Positions 34,338 through 44,032 are shown, counted from the first letter of the stretch. The stretch: 64,000 bases of DNA from G963665495 sp963677785 (GCA_963677785.2 CAXXDH010000003.1:2790001-2854000), one strand, 5' to 3'. Translations and numbers: made by a program. The notes: a model not told the origin generated them from the letters alone.

Positions 34338-35047
34338 AATCCACTTTTTACTTCTTCCCTCAGCGTGTAGCCGATTCCGCGCACCGTGTGCAGCAAAGAG
34401 GAAGAGAAGGGCTTGTCGATTTTTTTTCTGAGTAAATACATGTGACTGCGCAGGGCGTCGCTGTCCGGCGGCATGTCTCCCCACAAAGCGTGTTCCAGGC
34501 CCGTACGCGATACCATTTTGGGAGAAGACCGCATCAGCAGTTCCAATATCTTGACGCAGGTTCGGTTCAGCTCAATAGGTATGCCGTTTCTTCGTACGGT
34601 CATGGCGTCCAAATCCAGCTCAAGATCGGCGACTTTGAGCACGTTGAACGCGATTCGCATCCCCCGCTTCACCAGGGCGTAGGTCCGTACTTCAAGTTCC
34701 TTTAACTCAAAGGGTTTGACCAGATAATCGTCGGCGCCGGCCTCAAAACCCACAACCTTGTCGCGGAGGGTGTCGCGGGCGGTAAGCATGAGCACTGGAG
34801 CCTGCTTGGATGAGGATTCTCTATATTTGTCGCAGAGCGTCAGCCCGTCCAGCCCCGGCAGCATGATGTCCAAAATTATCACGTCGTAATCCTGTGTCAG
34901 CGCAAGGTGCAATCCTTGTACACCGTTCAAGGCGAAGTCCAGCACATGCCCCTGGGCCTCGAAATAATCGGCGATGTTTTCCGCAATATCCTCGTTGTCT
35001 TCCACGAGGAGAATGCGCAATGGTCTGTCCGGACGCAACGGCTCCAT
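34334..35047 (-). CDS. OmpR-family response regulator of the RND operon
   Basis: 237 residues. Receiver domain with acidic pair VEDNED, phosphoacceptor Asp in YDVIILDIMLPGLDGLTLC and the Lys in DYLVKPFELKEL; then a winged helix (NGIPIELNRTCVKILELLM ... LRSHMYLLRKKIDKPF). Likely controls the RND operon through the 11-base direct repeats upstream of the adaptor gene (40735-40766). Confidence 0.93.
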   Translation of the reverse strand: MEPLRPDRPLRILLVEDNEDIAENIADYFEAQGHVLDFALNGVQGLHLALTQDYDVIILDIMLPGLDGLTLCDKYRESSSKQAPVLMLTARDTLRDKVVGFEAGADDYLVKPFELKELEVRTYALVKRGMRIAFNVLKVADLELDLDAMTVRRNGIPIELNRTCVKILELLMRSSPKMVSRTGLEHALWGDMPPDSDALRSHMYLLRKKIDKPFSSSLLHTVRGIGYTLREEVKSGL

Positions 35048-35090
35048 CGTTATTTTTCCTTTATATTTTTTCCCTACAGCATAACAGGAA

Positions 35091-38000
35091 TCACAACGCT
35101 TCCTCCAGAGCTTTATTGAACCGTGCCGGGTAAGGCTCCAGCATTTCTCTGCTGGCGGTTTCGCCCGTACGGAAGCGGTGATAAAATAGTCGAAGGTCGC
35201 TTAACGCCGCGAACAGGCATGGGATGAGCACCAGTGTCGCGACTGTGGAAACTACCAACCCGGCGGATATGGCCAGGGCCATGGGTTTTAAAAACTGGGC
35301 CGAAAGATTGTTTTCCAGCAGCAACGGCGTGAGACCTCCCACAGTGCTGATGGTGGTAAGAAGAATGGCCCGGAAGCGATGCCTCCCGGCATCCTTGATG
35401 GCTTGAAAAATTTCCGCTCCGGCAAGTAGGTTTTTATTGATGCGCTCGATAAACACGATTGCGTCGTTCACCACGATGCCGGAGAGCGCCGCCATGCCGA
35501 AGAGAGTCATCAGCGAGATGTTGACGCCCGCCACAAGGTGCGCGACTACAGCGCCGGATATCCCGAAAGGGATTATGCACAAAATAAGCAGAGGCTGGGC
35601 ATAGGAGCGGAAGATGGTAGCGACGACGAAAAAAATGCCTAGCAGAGCAAGGGGATAGCCGATGGTAAGGCCGCTCAAAGCTTCTTCCATCTGTCTTTCG
35701 TCTCCCTCGAAGGATACGTCCAGTCCTGGGAATCTTTTTTTCATGTCCTCCGCCACTCCTTTTGAAAGATACGCTATTATTTCATCCGCATTGGTTGCGG
35801 ATTCGTCCACGCCGGCGGTTACGGTCAGGCAGCGCATGCCGTTCACCCGCCTGATGACACTCGCTCCTTTGGAAAGGGACAGCTCCGCCACCGAGTATAA
35901 AGGTATGTTCGCGCCGTCCGGGGTCCGTATTCTCAGGCTATCCAGAGTCGCCAAGCTGGCGCGCTCCTTGCCGGTGTAACGAACCTTGACACGTACATCG
36001 TCCCGGCTGCGTTGCAGCCGCACGGACTCAACACCATAGAAAGCGGCCCGTATTTGCCGGGCAAGTTCCGTCTGGGTGATTCCGAGATGCGCGGCTTCGG
36101 GTTTGAGCGTGCAGCGCAGCTCGTCGACCTGGGAAGAAAGATCCGAACGTATTCGCCGTACGCCGGGGACGGCCTGCAACGCCTCCGTCATCTCGCGGGC
36201 GGCTTTTTTCAAAACAGTATAATCCCGCCCGCGAAGCCAGATTTCAATCGGCTCTCCAGGCGGTCCCTCGACCACGCTTTCAAAAACCACGGACTCCGCC
36301 CCGTTCACAGGCCCGACGGCTTCTTCCCAGCGCTCTAAAAAATCAAGGCTCGTCAAATCCGCGTGCAGATCCGAATCCAGGATCACCTGCACGCCCCCCA
36401 GATTGCTTCCTGTTTCGGAGTCCTCAGACAAAGTGGCCCCCACAACGCTCATTCTTTTTAGGTTGAATCCCTCCGCGGCGGTTCCCAGGTTCGAAGTTAA
36501 TTGCAGTAGGCCCTGCTCCACCTGGGATACGGCTTGCCGGGTCAGCCGTTCGGATGTTCCGCTCGGCATTGTGATGGAAGAGATTAACAGCCTGCCGCCG
36601 GTGTCCGGTAAAGCTTCGATTGTTACGAACCCGGCCGGGAACAGTCCCATGCAGAGTAAGAGTACGCAGAGTCCGCCGCTCAGCCACACGTACCGGAATT
36701 TGAGAACGCGTTCTATCAACGGGGGGTAGTGTTTGTCGGCGAAAAGAGTCGGCATTTTTTTTATCCGGTTTCGCATCCGCCGCAATCGCTTCATCAAAGG
36801 CGGGCTATTGCGCTTGTCTTGCTTTTTTTGTTTTTTAAGCTTCAGTCCGTGAGCAAGGTGGGCCGGCAGGAGTAACAGGGATTCCAGGAGAGAAATGAGC
36901 AGGCAGGGAATCACGACAAGCGGTAGAATACGTAAGAATTTCCCAATGGTATCGTTAAGAAAGGCCAATGGTACAAAGGCCAGCACTGTTGTGAGAACCG
37001 CGGCGAAAACAGGCGGGCCCACTTCCTGCACTCCCTTGAGCGCCGCTGCCGGGGGAGAAAGTCCGCGTTGTACGTGTAAAAATATATTTTCGCCCACCAC
37101 GATGGCATCGTCCGCCACGATGCCCAGTATGATGATCAATCCAAAGAGTGAAAGCATGTTAATGGTTCCCCCTAGGGAGCATATGACCGCCAGCGTTCCC
37201 AAAACAGAGACGGGGATGCCCATGCCGACCCAGAAACCGAGCCGCGAATCAAGGAACAGCCAGAGCAACAGCATAACAAGGCAAAGCCCCCCCAGACCGT
37301 TTATGGCCATAAGAGCGATGCGAGACCGCAAGTCTTCGGTTGAATCATATAATATGTTGAAATCCAGAGTGTTCGGAAGCTGAAGGCGTTTTTGCCGTAC
37401 GTATTCTTTTACTGTCTCGGAAATCTCCAATGCATCTTCCGTACGCGTTTTATTGAGAACAAAGACCACCGCGCGGCGGCCGTTCACCGCCACGCTGCTT
37501 GTGTCGTCTGTGAATCCGTCCTTGATGTCGGCCACTCTGTCCAGGGTGACCACGGCACCGTTTTTCTGGGTGAGCAACGGGAGGGTGGCCAAATCCTCGG
37601 CCGTGCAGCGGCTTCCCAATGTACGTATTCGTATGGTTCGGTCCGCGGTGCGGATGCTTCCGCCGAAAAGATCAAAGCTTTCACTGGCAATGCGCTCGGC
37701 CACATCCTGAAAATGCAGATTGAAGCTGCGCAAGCGTTCCTCGGAGATTTCAACATTTATTTCATAGTCCCGCACACCGACCAGCTCTACCTGTGTGACG
37801 CCCGGCAATGCGCGCAGATCGTCCTGTATGGATCTGGCCAGTTCCTTATGCTGTTGTTCCGGCAGCTGCGCCGCCACATAGAGGCGCAGCACCTCGGTAC
37901 GGTTCAGTTGTTCTGTAATCACCGGCTTTTCCGCACCGCTTGGAAACGTGGATATCGCTTCGATACGGCTGCGTATCCTGTTCAACACCGTGGTGGAATC

Positions 38001-38300
38001 ATAGCCATAGCGCACCGCGACTTCAGCGCTTCCGTGATTTTCCTCGCTGCGGGTAATATAATCGGCCACACCTTCCATGCCTTTCAGCGCTTCTTCAATT
38101 TTGCGGATTATTCCATCCTGGACTTCCGTTGGGGAAGCGCCGGGATATTCCGCCTCTATGAGAATCTCATCCAGGGAAAAATCCGGTAACAGTTCCCGGT
38201 GCATACTGGCGAGGGCCATGGCGCCCCCCGCCAATATAAGCACGAAGACAAGCGTAGCGAGCACCGGATTTGACAAGAAAGAAAGGAATATTTTTTTCAT
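35091..38300 (-). CDS. RND-family efflux transporter
   Basis: 1069 residues from the ATG at 38300; the open frame continues upstream but overlaps the outer-membrane gene. It has 12 membrane segments and two large periplasmic loops in the standard RND layout. N-terminus MKKIFLSFLSNPVLATLVFV; conserved EAEYPGASPTEVQDGI, GLIIILGIVADDAIVVGENI (proton-relay helix with Asp pair), and ALSGIVVNDAIVFIERIN in the second half. AcrB/MexF-type or HAE2-type family; substrate not predictable. It works with the HlyD-type adaptor upstream. The outer-membrane partner is not a TolC protein in this operon. Confidence 0.92.
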   Translation of the reverse strand: MKKIFLSFLSNPVLATLVFVLILAGGAMALASMHRELLPDFSLDEILIEAEYPGASPTEVQDGIIRKIEEALKGMEGVADYITRSEENHGSAEVAVRYGYDSTTVLNRIRSRIEAISTFPSGAEKPVITEQLNRTEVLRLYVAAQLPEQQHKELARSIQDDLRALPGVTQVELVGVRDYEINVEISEERLRSFNLHFQDVAERIASESFDLFGGSIRTADRTIRIRTLGSRCTAEDLATLPLLTQKNGAVVTLDRVADIKDGFTDDTSSVAVNGRRAVVFVLNKTRTEDALEISETVKEYVRQKRLQLPNTLDFNILYDSTEDLRSRIALMAINGLGGLCLVMLLLWLFLDSRLGFWVGMGIPVSVLGTLAVICSLGGTINMLSLFGLIIILGIVADDAIVVGENIFLHVQRGLSPPAAALKGVQEVGPPVFAAVLTTVLAFVPLAFLNDTIGKFLRILPLVVIPCLLISLLESLLLLPAHLAHGLKLKKQKKQDKRNSPPLMKRLRRMRNRIKKMPTLFADKHYPPLIERVLKFRYVWLSGGLCVLLLCMGLFPAGFVTIEALPDTGGRLLISSITMPSGTSERLTRQAVSQVEQGLLQLTSNLGTAAEGFNLKRMSVVGATLSEDSETGSNLGGVQVILDSDLHADLTSLDFLERWEEAVGPVNGAESVVFESVVEGPPGEPIEIWLRGRDYTVLKKAAREMTEALQAVPGVRRIRSDLSSQVDELRCTLKPEAAHLGITQTELARQIRAAFYGVESVRLQRSRDDVRVKVRYTGKERASLATLDSLRIRTPDGANIPLYSVAELSLSKGASVIRRVNGMRCLTVTAGVDESATNADEIIAYLSKGVAEDMKKRFPGLDVSFEGDERQMEEALSGLTIGYPLALLGIFFVVATIFRSYAQPLLILCIIPFGISGAVVAHLVAGVNISLMTLFGMAALSGIVVNDAIVFIERINKNLLAGAEIFQAIKDAGRHRFRAILLTTISTVGGLTPLLLENNLSAQFLKPMALAISAGLVVSTVATLVLIPCLFAALSDLRLFYHRFRTGETASREMLEPYPARFNKALEEAL

Positions 38301-38352
38301 TATCGCATGCCGTATTGTTGTAGTGTGTCGTTGTGCCGGCAGAAACGCATTC

Positions 38353-39321
38353 TTAGTCGTTGTCGCCGCCAAAATGGTATCCGATGAGAAGGAATGGCAC
38401 GTACGCGACGCTATCGTAAAAGTTGATGTTCGAATCGGTTTTTTCGTATCTGCAGCCGAAGTCCAAGGAGTAGTTTTTAAGCCCCAGGGGATCGTACCAG
38501 GAGAGCATTGCCATGGCCTCGTACTCCATATCGTTACGCGTTTTATTGAAGAGCGGTTGCCTTGAGTTATAACTCTTGTTGCCTGCCTCGAAAGAAAGAA
38601 GAAATTCCACCTTGTTCCAGCGCTTGGTGAAAGCAATGCCTCCGCCGAATCCGGTGTATGAGTTGCTTTTTCCGTCCATGTCCGCAATGGCCAGATTGAG
38701 ACTTGGAGCAAGTTCAAAGTCGTTTCCGAGTTCAATTTCATACTCGGTCCCCAGCAGATGTATTTTGCCGTCTCGTTTGAGTTCGCTGTACCGTTCGCCG
38801 ATCAGGTCCTTATCCACATCTACGAACGCCAGCTCATAATTGATCTGCCAGTCGCCGAGCCCGTATGCGAGGGAGCCGCCGTAGGCCGTTTGCGTGGTTT
38901 TTTTCCGCTCTCCGCCCAACAGGAACGGATCTTCCCATGCCTCCTCCGGCATGATGTAAAATCCGGCAACTTCCACTTCTCCGTACTTTCCCAAATCGTA
39001 ACGCAGGCCGAGCGTGGGCCTGGATTCTTTTGCACGGAGCAGGCCGCCGAACAGTGTGAGTCCGTTCTCAAAAGAGTAGGACAAATCCAGGGCTCCCACG
39101 AACAGGGCGTCATTTTGTGTTTTTCCTTTTTGGTCCAGATTGCCCAGTCTTTTGTTGTCATCGTCTGGTTCGAGATTACTCCTTGAGAATTCCCATCCGC
39201 CGCCCAGGTATATGTCAGCTTTGAACCCTGTGGACGCATCGTTGTCTTCGCCTCCCCATCCGTAACAAGGAAAACAGACCAGCATCAGGGCCGCAAAGCA
39301 CAGCAGTGTTGTTGCACGCAT
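38353..39321 (-). CDS. Outer-membrane beta-barrel protein of the efflux operon
   Basis: 322 residues. Signal peptide (about 1-22, ending CYGWG). The rest is amphipathic strands with alternating aromatic and Gly residues (for example LDLSYSFENGLTLFGGLLRA, FGCRYEKTDSNI), ending in a C-terminal strand near YHFGGDND. It resembles DUF2860-type barrel proteins, not a TolC channel. It begins inside the end of the adaptor gene (37-base overlap) with GGAGTTGGAAA at its start. Role in the efflux operon unknown. Confidence 0.7.
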   Translation of the reverse strand: MRATTLLCFAALMLVCFPCYGWGGEDNDASTGFKADIYLGGGWEFSRSNLEPDDDNKRLGNLDQKGKTQNDALFVGALDLSYSFENGLTLFGGLLRAKESRPTLGLRYDLGKYGEVEVAGFYIMPEEAWEDPFLLGGERKKTTQTAYGGSLAYGLGDWQINYELAFVDVDKDLIGERYSELKRDGKIHLLGTEYEIELGNDFELAPSLNLAIADMDGKSNSYTGFGGGIAFTKRWNKVEFLLSFEAGNKSYNSRQPLFNKTRNDMEYEAMAMLSWYDPLGLKNYSLDFGCRYEKTDSNINFYDSVAYVPFLLIGYHFGGDND

Positions 39322-40661
39322 TTTCCAACTCCTTTGTTCGTAGAAATCAGTTGTAGTTTCATATTTTCAAAAGGGTTCACCAACCGGCTGATTATGACGT
39401 GATCGCCGTTGTTCAACCCGTTGCCGATAAAGACGAAATCGCCCCGCGTACGCAGTACTTGCACCGGGACTGTCCTGAGACGATTGTTGTACGAAACATG
39501 CACGGTTTGATCGTAGGTCACGGCCAACTTGGGCAGGCGGACGACATCGCGCAGGGTTTTGCCCGGAATTTCCACCCGGCAGAACATCCCTTCGGCAAGG
39601 GGAACGCTCCCGTTGCCTTTTGGGGCCTCGTTTGCCGTGTCAATGCGTACCGCCAGGGTAAGGGTGAGGGTTGTCGGGTTATACCGGACGGCCCTATGCA
39701 GCCGACCGCTCCAATATCCCTGCGTGTCTTCCACCCAGCGGACTTTGCAAGCCACTTTGCTCAATCCGTGAAACCATACGGATTTTCGTGGCGTGGACTG
39801 TTCTTCGAAACGCAGCCACTGACGTACGTCCCGACCGTCAAGAGCCACTTCCATTTCCAGCATGGAGTCATCCGCCAGGGTCGCCAAGGTTTGTCCGGCT
39901 TCAACATATTTGCCGGCCTCGACGGACGCTTCTTTGACCCTGCCGGTGATGGGGGAGCGAATCTCGCATTTTGCCAGGTCCTGCAGCACGACTTCCAGTT
40001 TTGCCGTGGCTTCGGCCACCTCGCATTCGGCCTGCAGGAGTACATGCGGGTAGGTCTGAATTGCTTCTGCAAGCTGATAAAGTTGTTCTTTTGCCGCGTT
40101 CAGATCGCTCTCGGCTTTATCCAGTTCGGATTTCGTGCTTACCTGGTGCTCGGCATACAAACTCCGGGTGCGTTGATATCCGATCAGGGACAGTTCCAGG
40201 TTGCGTTTGGCGATGGCATGCCGCTGCAGGTCTATTGTGTGTTGTTCCCGCTTCTGCGCCATGGATTCCCGGAGACGCTTTACCGTGGCCTCCAGCTCTT
40301 TTTTTGAGCTTTCCAGCTTGCTTGTCTCCAAGCGGAACAACAGCTCGTCTTTTTCAAAGACTTCGCCGGGATCCAGCTTGGGGCTGACATAAATGAGCGC
40401 GCCGTCCACATCTGCTGAAATGATCACATTGTTAACAACTTTGACCTCGCCGTAGCCTTGCAGCGTGACGGGGTAATCACTTCGCTGGACACTGGCCACG
40501 GAGACGGGCAGTGAGCGTTCTTCAGGAACGACTGCCTTAAGATCTTTGTTCTGGTACACCATGGCGGTCAGACCCAGCGTGCCGATGACGAGGAAAAGGA
40601 TGCTCAGGATGATTGAAGTCCTTGAGCGTTCTGGTTGGCAGCCTTTATTTTCAGTTTGCAT
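39285..40661 (-). CDS. RND periplasmic adaptor (membrane fusion protein)
   Basis: 458 residues. One N-terminal membrane anchor (about 16-36), lipoyl halves (GYGEVKVVNNVIISADVDG and ITGRVKEASVEAGKYVEAGQ), a long coiled-coil hairpin between them (about 110-215), and beta-barrel and proximal domains. It links the inner-membrane RND pump to the outer membrane. First gene of the leftward operon adaptor - barrel - pump - regulator - kinase. Confidence 0.9.
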   Translation of the reverse strand: MQTENKGCQPERSRTSIILSILFLVIGTLGLTAMVYQNKDLKAVVPEERSLPVSVASVQRSDYPVTLQGYGEVKVVNNVIISADVDGALIYVSPKLDPGEVFEKDELLFRLETSKLESSKKELEATVKRLRESMAQKREQHTIDLQRHAIAKRNLELSLIGYQRTRSLYAEHQVSTKSELDKAESDLNAAKEQLYQLAEAIQTYPHVLLQAECEVAEATAKLEVVLQDLAKCEIRSPITGRVKEASVEAGKYVEAGQTLATLADDSMLEMEVALDGRDVRQWLRFEEQSTPRKSVWFHGLSKVACKVRWVEDTQGYWSGRLHRAVRYNPTTLTLTLAVRIDTANEAPKGNGSVPLAEGMFCRVEIPGKTLRDVVRLPKLAVTYDQTVHVSYNNRLRTVPVQVLRTRGDFVFIGNGLNNGDHVIISRLVNPFENMKLQLISTNKGVGKCVQQHCCALRP

Positions 40662-40734
40662 GTTTCATCCACTTTGTTCTTTTTGCGGGTAACGCTGTCG
40701 ATGGAACGAATTCTAGGAAAAGCAGGTTGAAAGG

Positions 40735-40766
40735 AACGTCAAAAAGGCGTGAAAAGAACGTGAAAC
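40735..40766 (-). promoter_or_regulatory. OmpR-type tandem operator of the RND operon
   Basis: Three direct repeats with an exact 11-base period (CGT at 40737, 40748, 40759): ACGTCAAAAA, GCGTGAAAAG, ACGTGAAACA on the plus strand. Such spacing is typical of winged-helix response regulators; the operon's own regulator is the likely ligand. It lies about 75 bases upstream of the adaptor start. Confidence 0.6.
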
Positions 40767-40877
40767 AGCCACATTCGCTATTTTCAAAACATAGAATGGG
40801 CACTGACAAATAAGGCAAGAGAGATTGTCCGTACCGGGTCAGCTTGCTTCGCTTTGAGGAACTTCGTATAAAACCCT

Positions 40878-42127
40878 ATGGCTACCCATCTTGTGATTCA
40901 GCTGGCCCGGTTCGGGGATATTTTGCAGACCAAGCGACTGGTACGCTCGCTTTTGACAGAATCGGAGAGCGAGGTACATCTGGTGGTGGACAGTTCGCTC
41001 AAGGTTCTGGCCGGGCTGGTCTATCCGGAGGTTGTTGTCCACGGCATGGCCGCGCATGGCAGGGACGACGCGGCGCAGGTCTTTACCGAGAACAAGGCCG
41101 CGTTCGGCGCGTTGCGGGAACTTGCTCCCGGTTATGTTTACAATCTGAATTTTTCCGGCATGAACATGGCCCTGGCCGGGTTGTTTCCCGAAGAGACTGT
41201 ACGGGGCTACCGCGTACGGGCCGGTCAGGTGTTGATGGACCTCTGGGCGTCGCTGGCCTTTCGCTGGACCAGGCGGCGCAGGGAAAGCCCGGCGAATCTG
41301 GTGGACTTCTGGGCCGGGCTGGCGGAGCAGCCGCTGACGCCGGAGCGGGTGAACCCGGAGGCCGTCTCCAGAGGCGGCGGTCTGGGCGTGGTGCTGGCCG
41401 GAAGGCACGCCAGGCGCACCCTGCCGCCGGATGTGCTCGTCCCGCTGGTCAGGGCGCTGGCGTCGCGCCATGCCGGACCGGTCTATCTGCTCGGCGGCCC
41501 CGGCGACAAAGCCTCAGCGCAAAGCTTTCGCAAGGCGGCGGACGGCAAATTGCTGGCCCGCGTACAGGATATGGTGGGACGTACGGGCTGGAAGGAGTTG
41601 TTCGAGCTGGTGGCCGGGCTGGACGCGGTAATGAGTCCGGACACCGGAACCATGCACCTGGCCGCCCATCTGGGGGTGCCCGTGCAGGCTTTTTTTCTGG
41701 CTACGGCCTGGAGCTGGGAAACCGGCCCCTACGGCAAGGGCCATCGTGTCTGGCAGTCGGTGACGGAATGTTCGCCCTGCCGCGAGTCCGAACCATGCCC
41801 CTGCGGCGTACGCTGCCTGGAGCCTTTCAAGCGGGTGGAGCTGCTGAAAAGCTTGGCCACAGGCAAGGATGTGCCGGAACTGGCCCCGGACCTGCTTGCC
41901 CTGGAGCCCGAATTCGATGCCCTGGGGCAGGTGTTCGTGCCGCGTTACGGTACGGACCCTTGTGCTGCGGCCCGCGGGGCAGCCCGTACGCTGTTGCTGG
42001 AATTTCGCGGCCTGGGGCCCCTGGTGAATGCCCAGCCAGGCTGCAGTCCGCGGCGGAATCACTGTATCTGGAGCGGGATTGGATGCTGGATAATGAAAAA
42101 AACGCGTATGCGACGTTGTGGAGCTGA
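40878..42127 (+). CDS. Family-9 glycosyltransferase (heptosyltransferase-like), apparently frameshifted
   Basis: N-terminus MATHLVIQLARFGDILQTKRLV, SPDTGTMHLAAHLGVPVQAFF and the cysteine cluster CSPCRESEPCPCGVRC identify a GT9 enzyme that adds ADP-heptose-type sugars to a lipid or protein acceptor. After about residue 384, in the frame of the start codon, the text loses sense and runs on into the next gene. In the neighbouring frame a coherent ending, RLQSAAESLYLERDWMLD then NEKNAYATLWS and a stop, ends at 42127, 7 bases before the next gene's ATG. A single missing base in the GGGGCCCC run near 42018-42026 would explain this. It may be a sequencing error or a genuine fusion of the two proteins. 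Confidence 0.75.
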
Positions 42128-42134
42128 CGGATTC

Positions 42135-43409
42135 ATGGAAACAAAGCTGCGTATTCTGGTTGTGCTGCCGCTCTACGGCGGGTCGTTGCCTGTGGGACGC
42201 TACTGCGCCCGTGCATTGTCCGGTCTGGGGCATACGGTGGAAGTCTTTGAAGCGCCGGCGTTTTATGGGGCTTTCACCGCTCTTAAAGACCTGCGGGTGG
42301 GGGCCGAACGGCTCGAACATCTGGAAAGCGGCTTCGTGCAGCTGGTTTCCCAGGCCATCCTGGCAAAGGTAGAGAGCTTTGCGCCGGATCTGGTGCTGGC
42401 TTTGGCCCAGGCGCCGCTTTCGCGCCAGGCGCTCAAACGGTTGCGAAGGGACGGCGTGCCCACGGCCATGTGGTTTGTGGAGGATTACAAGGTCTTCAGC
42501 TACTGGCGCGCCTTTGCGCCGTATTACGATTTTTTCGCGGTGATTCAGAAAGAGCCCTTTCTGGCCGAACTCCAAAAAATCGGCGTGGAAAACGCCTTTT
42601 ATCTGCCTTTGGCGGCAGATCCGTCCTTTCACCGTCCGCTTGAACTGGATTCCGTGGAAAAACGCAAGTTCGGCGCGCAATTGTCCTTTTTGGGCGCGGG
42701 CTATCCCAACCGGCGTGCGGCGTTCCGGCGCCTGATCCGTTTTGATCTGAAAATCTGGGGCAACGATTGGGATAACGAAAGCGCTCTCGCGCGATACCTG
42801 CAGCGGCCCGGACAGCGTATCGAACCGGAAGAGGCGGTCCGCATTTTCAACGCCACGGCAGTGAACCTGAATCTCCATTCCAGCGTACAGTCCGCGGATC
42901 TCGTCCCGCCCGGAGACTTTGTGAATCCCCGGACCTTTGAGCTGGCGGGGTGCGGCGCCTTTCAGCTGGTGGACAGGCGCGAGCTGTTGCCGGAACTGTT
43001 CGGGCCGGACGAGATGGCGACCTTCGGCTCCATGGAGGAGCTGGAAGAACGGATCGAATATTTTCTGGAACATCCGGACGAGCGCAGCGTATACGCGCGC
43101 AAAGGTCGCGAGCGGGTGCTCGCTGCGCATACGTACGCGCACCGTATGCGGACGCTACTGGATACGGTGGCCGCCCGGCGTCCGGGCTGGCCCGAACGGC
43201 GCTTGGAGAGTCTTGACGCGTCCTTCCCGGAAGCGTTCCGCAAGGAGCTCACGGACGTTCTGCAGCGCCTGGGGCTTGCGCCGGATACGCCCTTTGAGGA
43301 TGTGGTATGGGCCTTGCGCAAGCAGGAGGGGGCTTTGGGCGCACTGGATACGGCCATACTTTTTCTGGATGAATGGAAAAAACAATACAGCCAGGCCAAA
43401 CCCCGCTGA
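42135..43409 (+). CDS. CgeB/DUF3880-type glycosyltransferase
   Basis: 424 residues from the ATG at 42135. N-terminal Rossmann-like part (LRILVVLPLYGGSLPVGRYCARAL, PDLVLALAQAPLS) and a C-terminal GT-B half with NPRTFELAGCGAFQLVDRRELLPELF, the motif shared by CgeB-like spore-maturation and glycan proteins. It has a C-terminal helical extension. It may act in surface or flagellin glycan synthesis with the upstream GT9. In the given sequence it is read in one continuous frame with that gene. Confidence 0.8.
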   Translation: METKLRILVVLPLYGGSLPVGRYCARALSGLGHTVEVFEAPAFYGAFTALKDLRVGAERLEHLESGFVQLVSQAILAKVESFAPDLVLALAQAPLSRQALKRLRRDGVPTAMWFVEDYKVFSYWRAFAPYYDFFAVIQKEPFLAELQKIGVENAFYLPLAADPSFHRPLELDSVEKRKFGAQLSFLGAGYPNRRAAFRRLIRFDLKIWGNDWDNESALARYLQRPGQRIEPEEAVRIFNATAVNLNLHSSVQSADLVPPGDFVNPRTFELAGCGAFQLVDRRELLPELFGPDEMATFGSMEELEERIEYFLEHPDERSVYARKGRERVLAAHTYAHRMRTLLDTVAARRPGWPERRLESLDASFPEAFRKELTDVLQRLGLAPDTPFEDVVWALRKQEGALGALDTAILFLDEWKKQYSQAKPR

Positions 43410-43435
43410 CGATTTGCGGAAAAAACCGCAAAAAA

Positions 43436-43463
43436 AAGCGGCTCCAACAGAAGCCGCTTTTTT
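43436..43463. terminator. Bidirectional terminator between glycosyltransferase and selenoprotein
   Basis: AAGCGGCT, 8-base loop, AGCCGCTT, with A's on one side and T's on the other. It can end both converging transcripts. Confidence 0.75.
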
Positions 43464-43482
43464 CACTCCATGGGGGCGGGCC

Positions 43483-43806
43483 TTAATGGGCGGATCCACA
43501 ACCGCCGGACCCGCAGGAAGTCGAACAACTTCCGCCGATCAAGGGAACATCGGAATCGATGTTGAATCCCATGTAGGATATGTCGATGTTAAAGTAGGTA
43601 GCCTGGCTGGCCAGACCTTTTTCAATGACAAACATATAGTTGCCTTTTTCAAACACCTCATCATTTTCACCTGCCTCATCCAGAGCCAGACCCAGTCGGG
43701 GACCAGATCAGCCGCCAGGGGCAAGGTAAACGCGGATAGGTGACTTTTCCTTTTTGGCAAAGTACGAATCCAGCTCTTTCAGAGCATTTTCAGATACTTC
43801 AAGCAT
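43483..43806 (-). CDS. HesB/IscA-like selenoprotein with in-frame UGA
   Basis: 107 residues when the in-frame TGA at codon 33 (43710-43708) is read as selenocysteine. Start ATG at 43806 with CTGGAGGATTGC before it; stop TAA at 43485-43483. Reading: MLEVSENALKELDSYF, VYLAPGG-U-SGPRLGLAL, DEAGENDEVFEKGN, then FNIDISYMGFNIDSDV, ending CSTSCGSGGCGSAH. In the HesB/IscA family the residue after the first GG is a conserved cluster-binding Cys, and here it is Sec. The remaining Cys lie at the C-terminus as in IscA. A HesB-like selenoprotein family is known from delta-proteobacteria. The frame is coherent on both sides of the UGA, and a G+C-rich stretch able to fold follows it. Standard gene finders would miss or split this gene. 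Confidence 0.85.
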
Positions 43807-44032
43807 GCAATCCTCCAGAGAGTTGTTTTGTGAGTATATAGGTAATAACTGTCGATTGGCTTGTCAATTATTGTAGGTAACTATAGTAGGATTCCTTTTT
43901 TGGAAATACGTCCAGGCGTGGCGAATCCCGAATAGACATCCAGGCTCTTGGCTTGTTTCCATTTGGCGGGCCTCGTGCTAGATCTTTTCGGGTGTTGTGT
44001 TTTTATTTTAAGCACCAGGAAGGAGTAAGAAC

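Noticed and set aside
40844..42127. Alternative + strand ORF over the GT9 gene
   Set aside because: Only its last ~35 residues make sense, as the frame-shifted end of the GT9 protein; the rest is a shadow of the 40878 frame.
43539..43760. 73-residue minus-strand ORF
   Set aside because: It is an out-of-frame shadow of the HesB/IscA selenoprotein gene.
43860..44032. Riboswitch in front of the NitT/TauT-type ABC operon
   Set aside because: I looked for TPP, molybdate and other conserved boxes and saw none.
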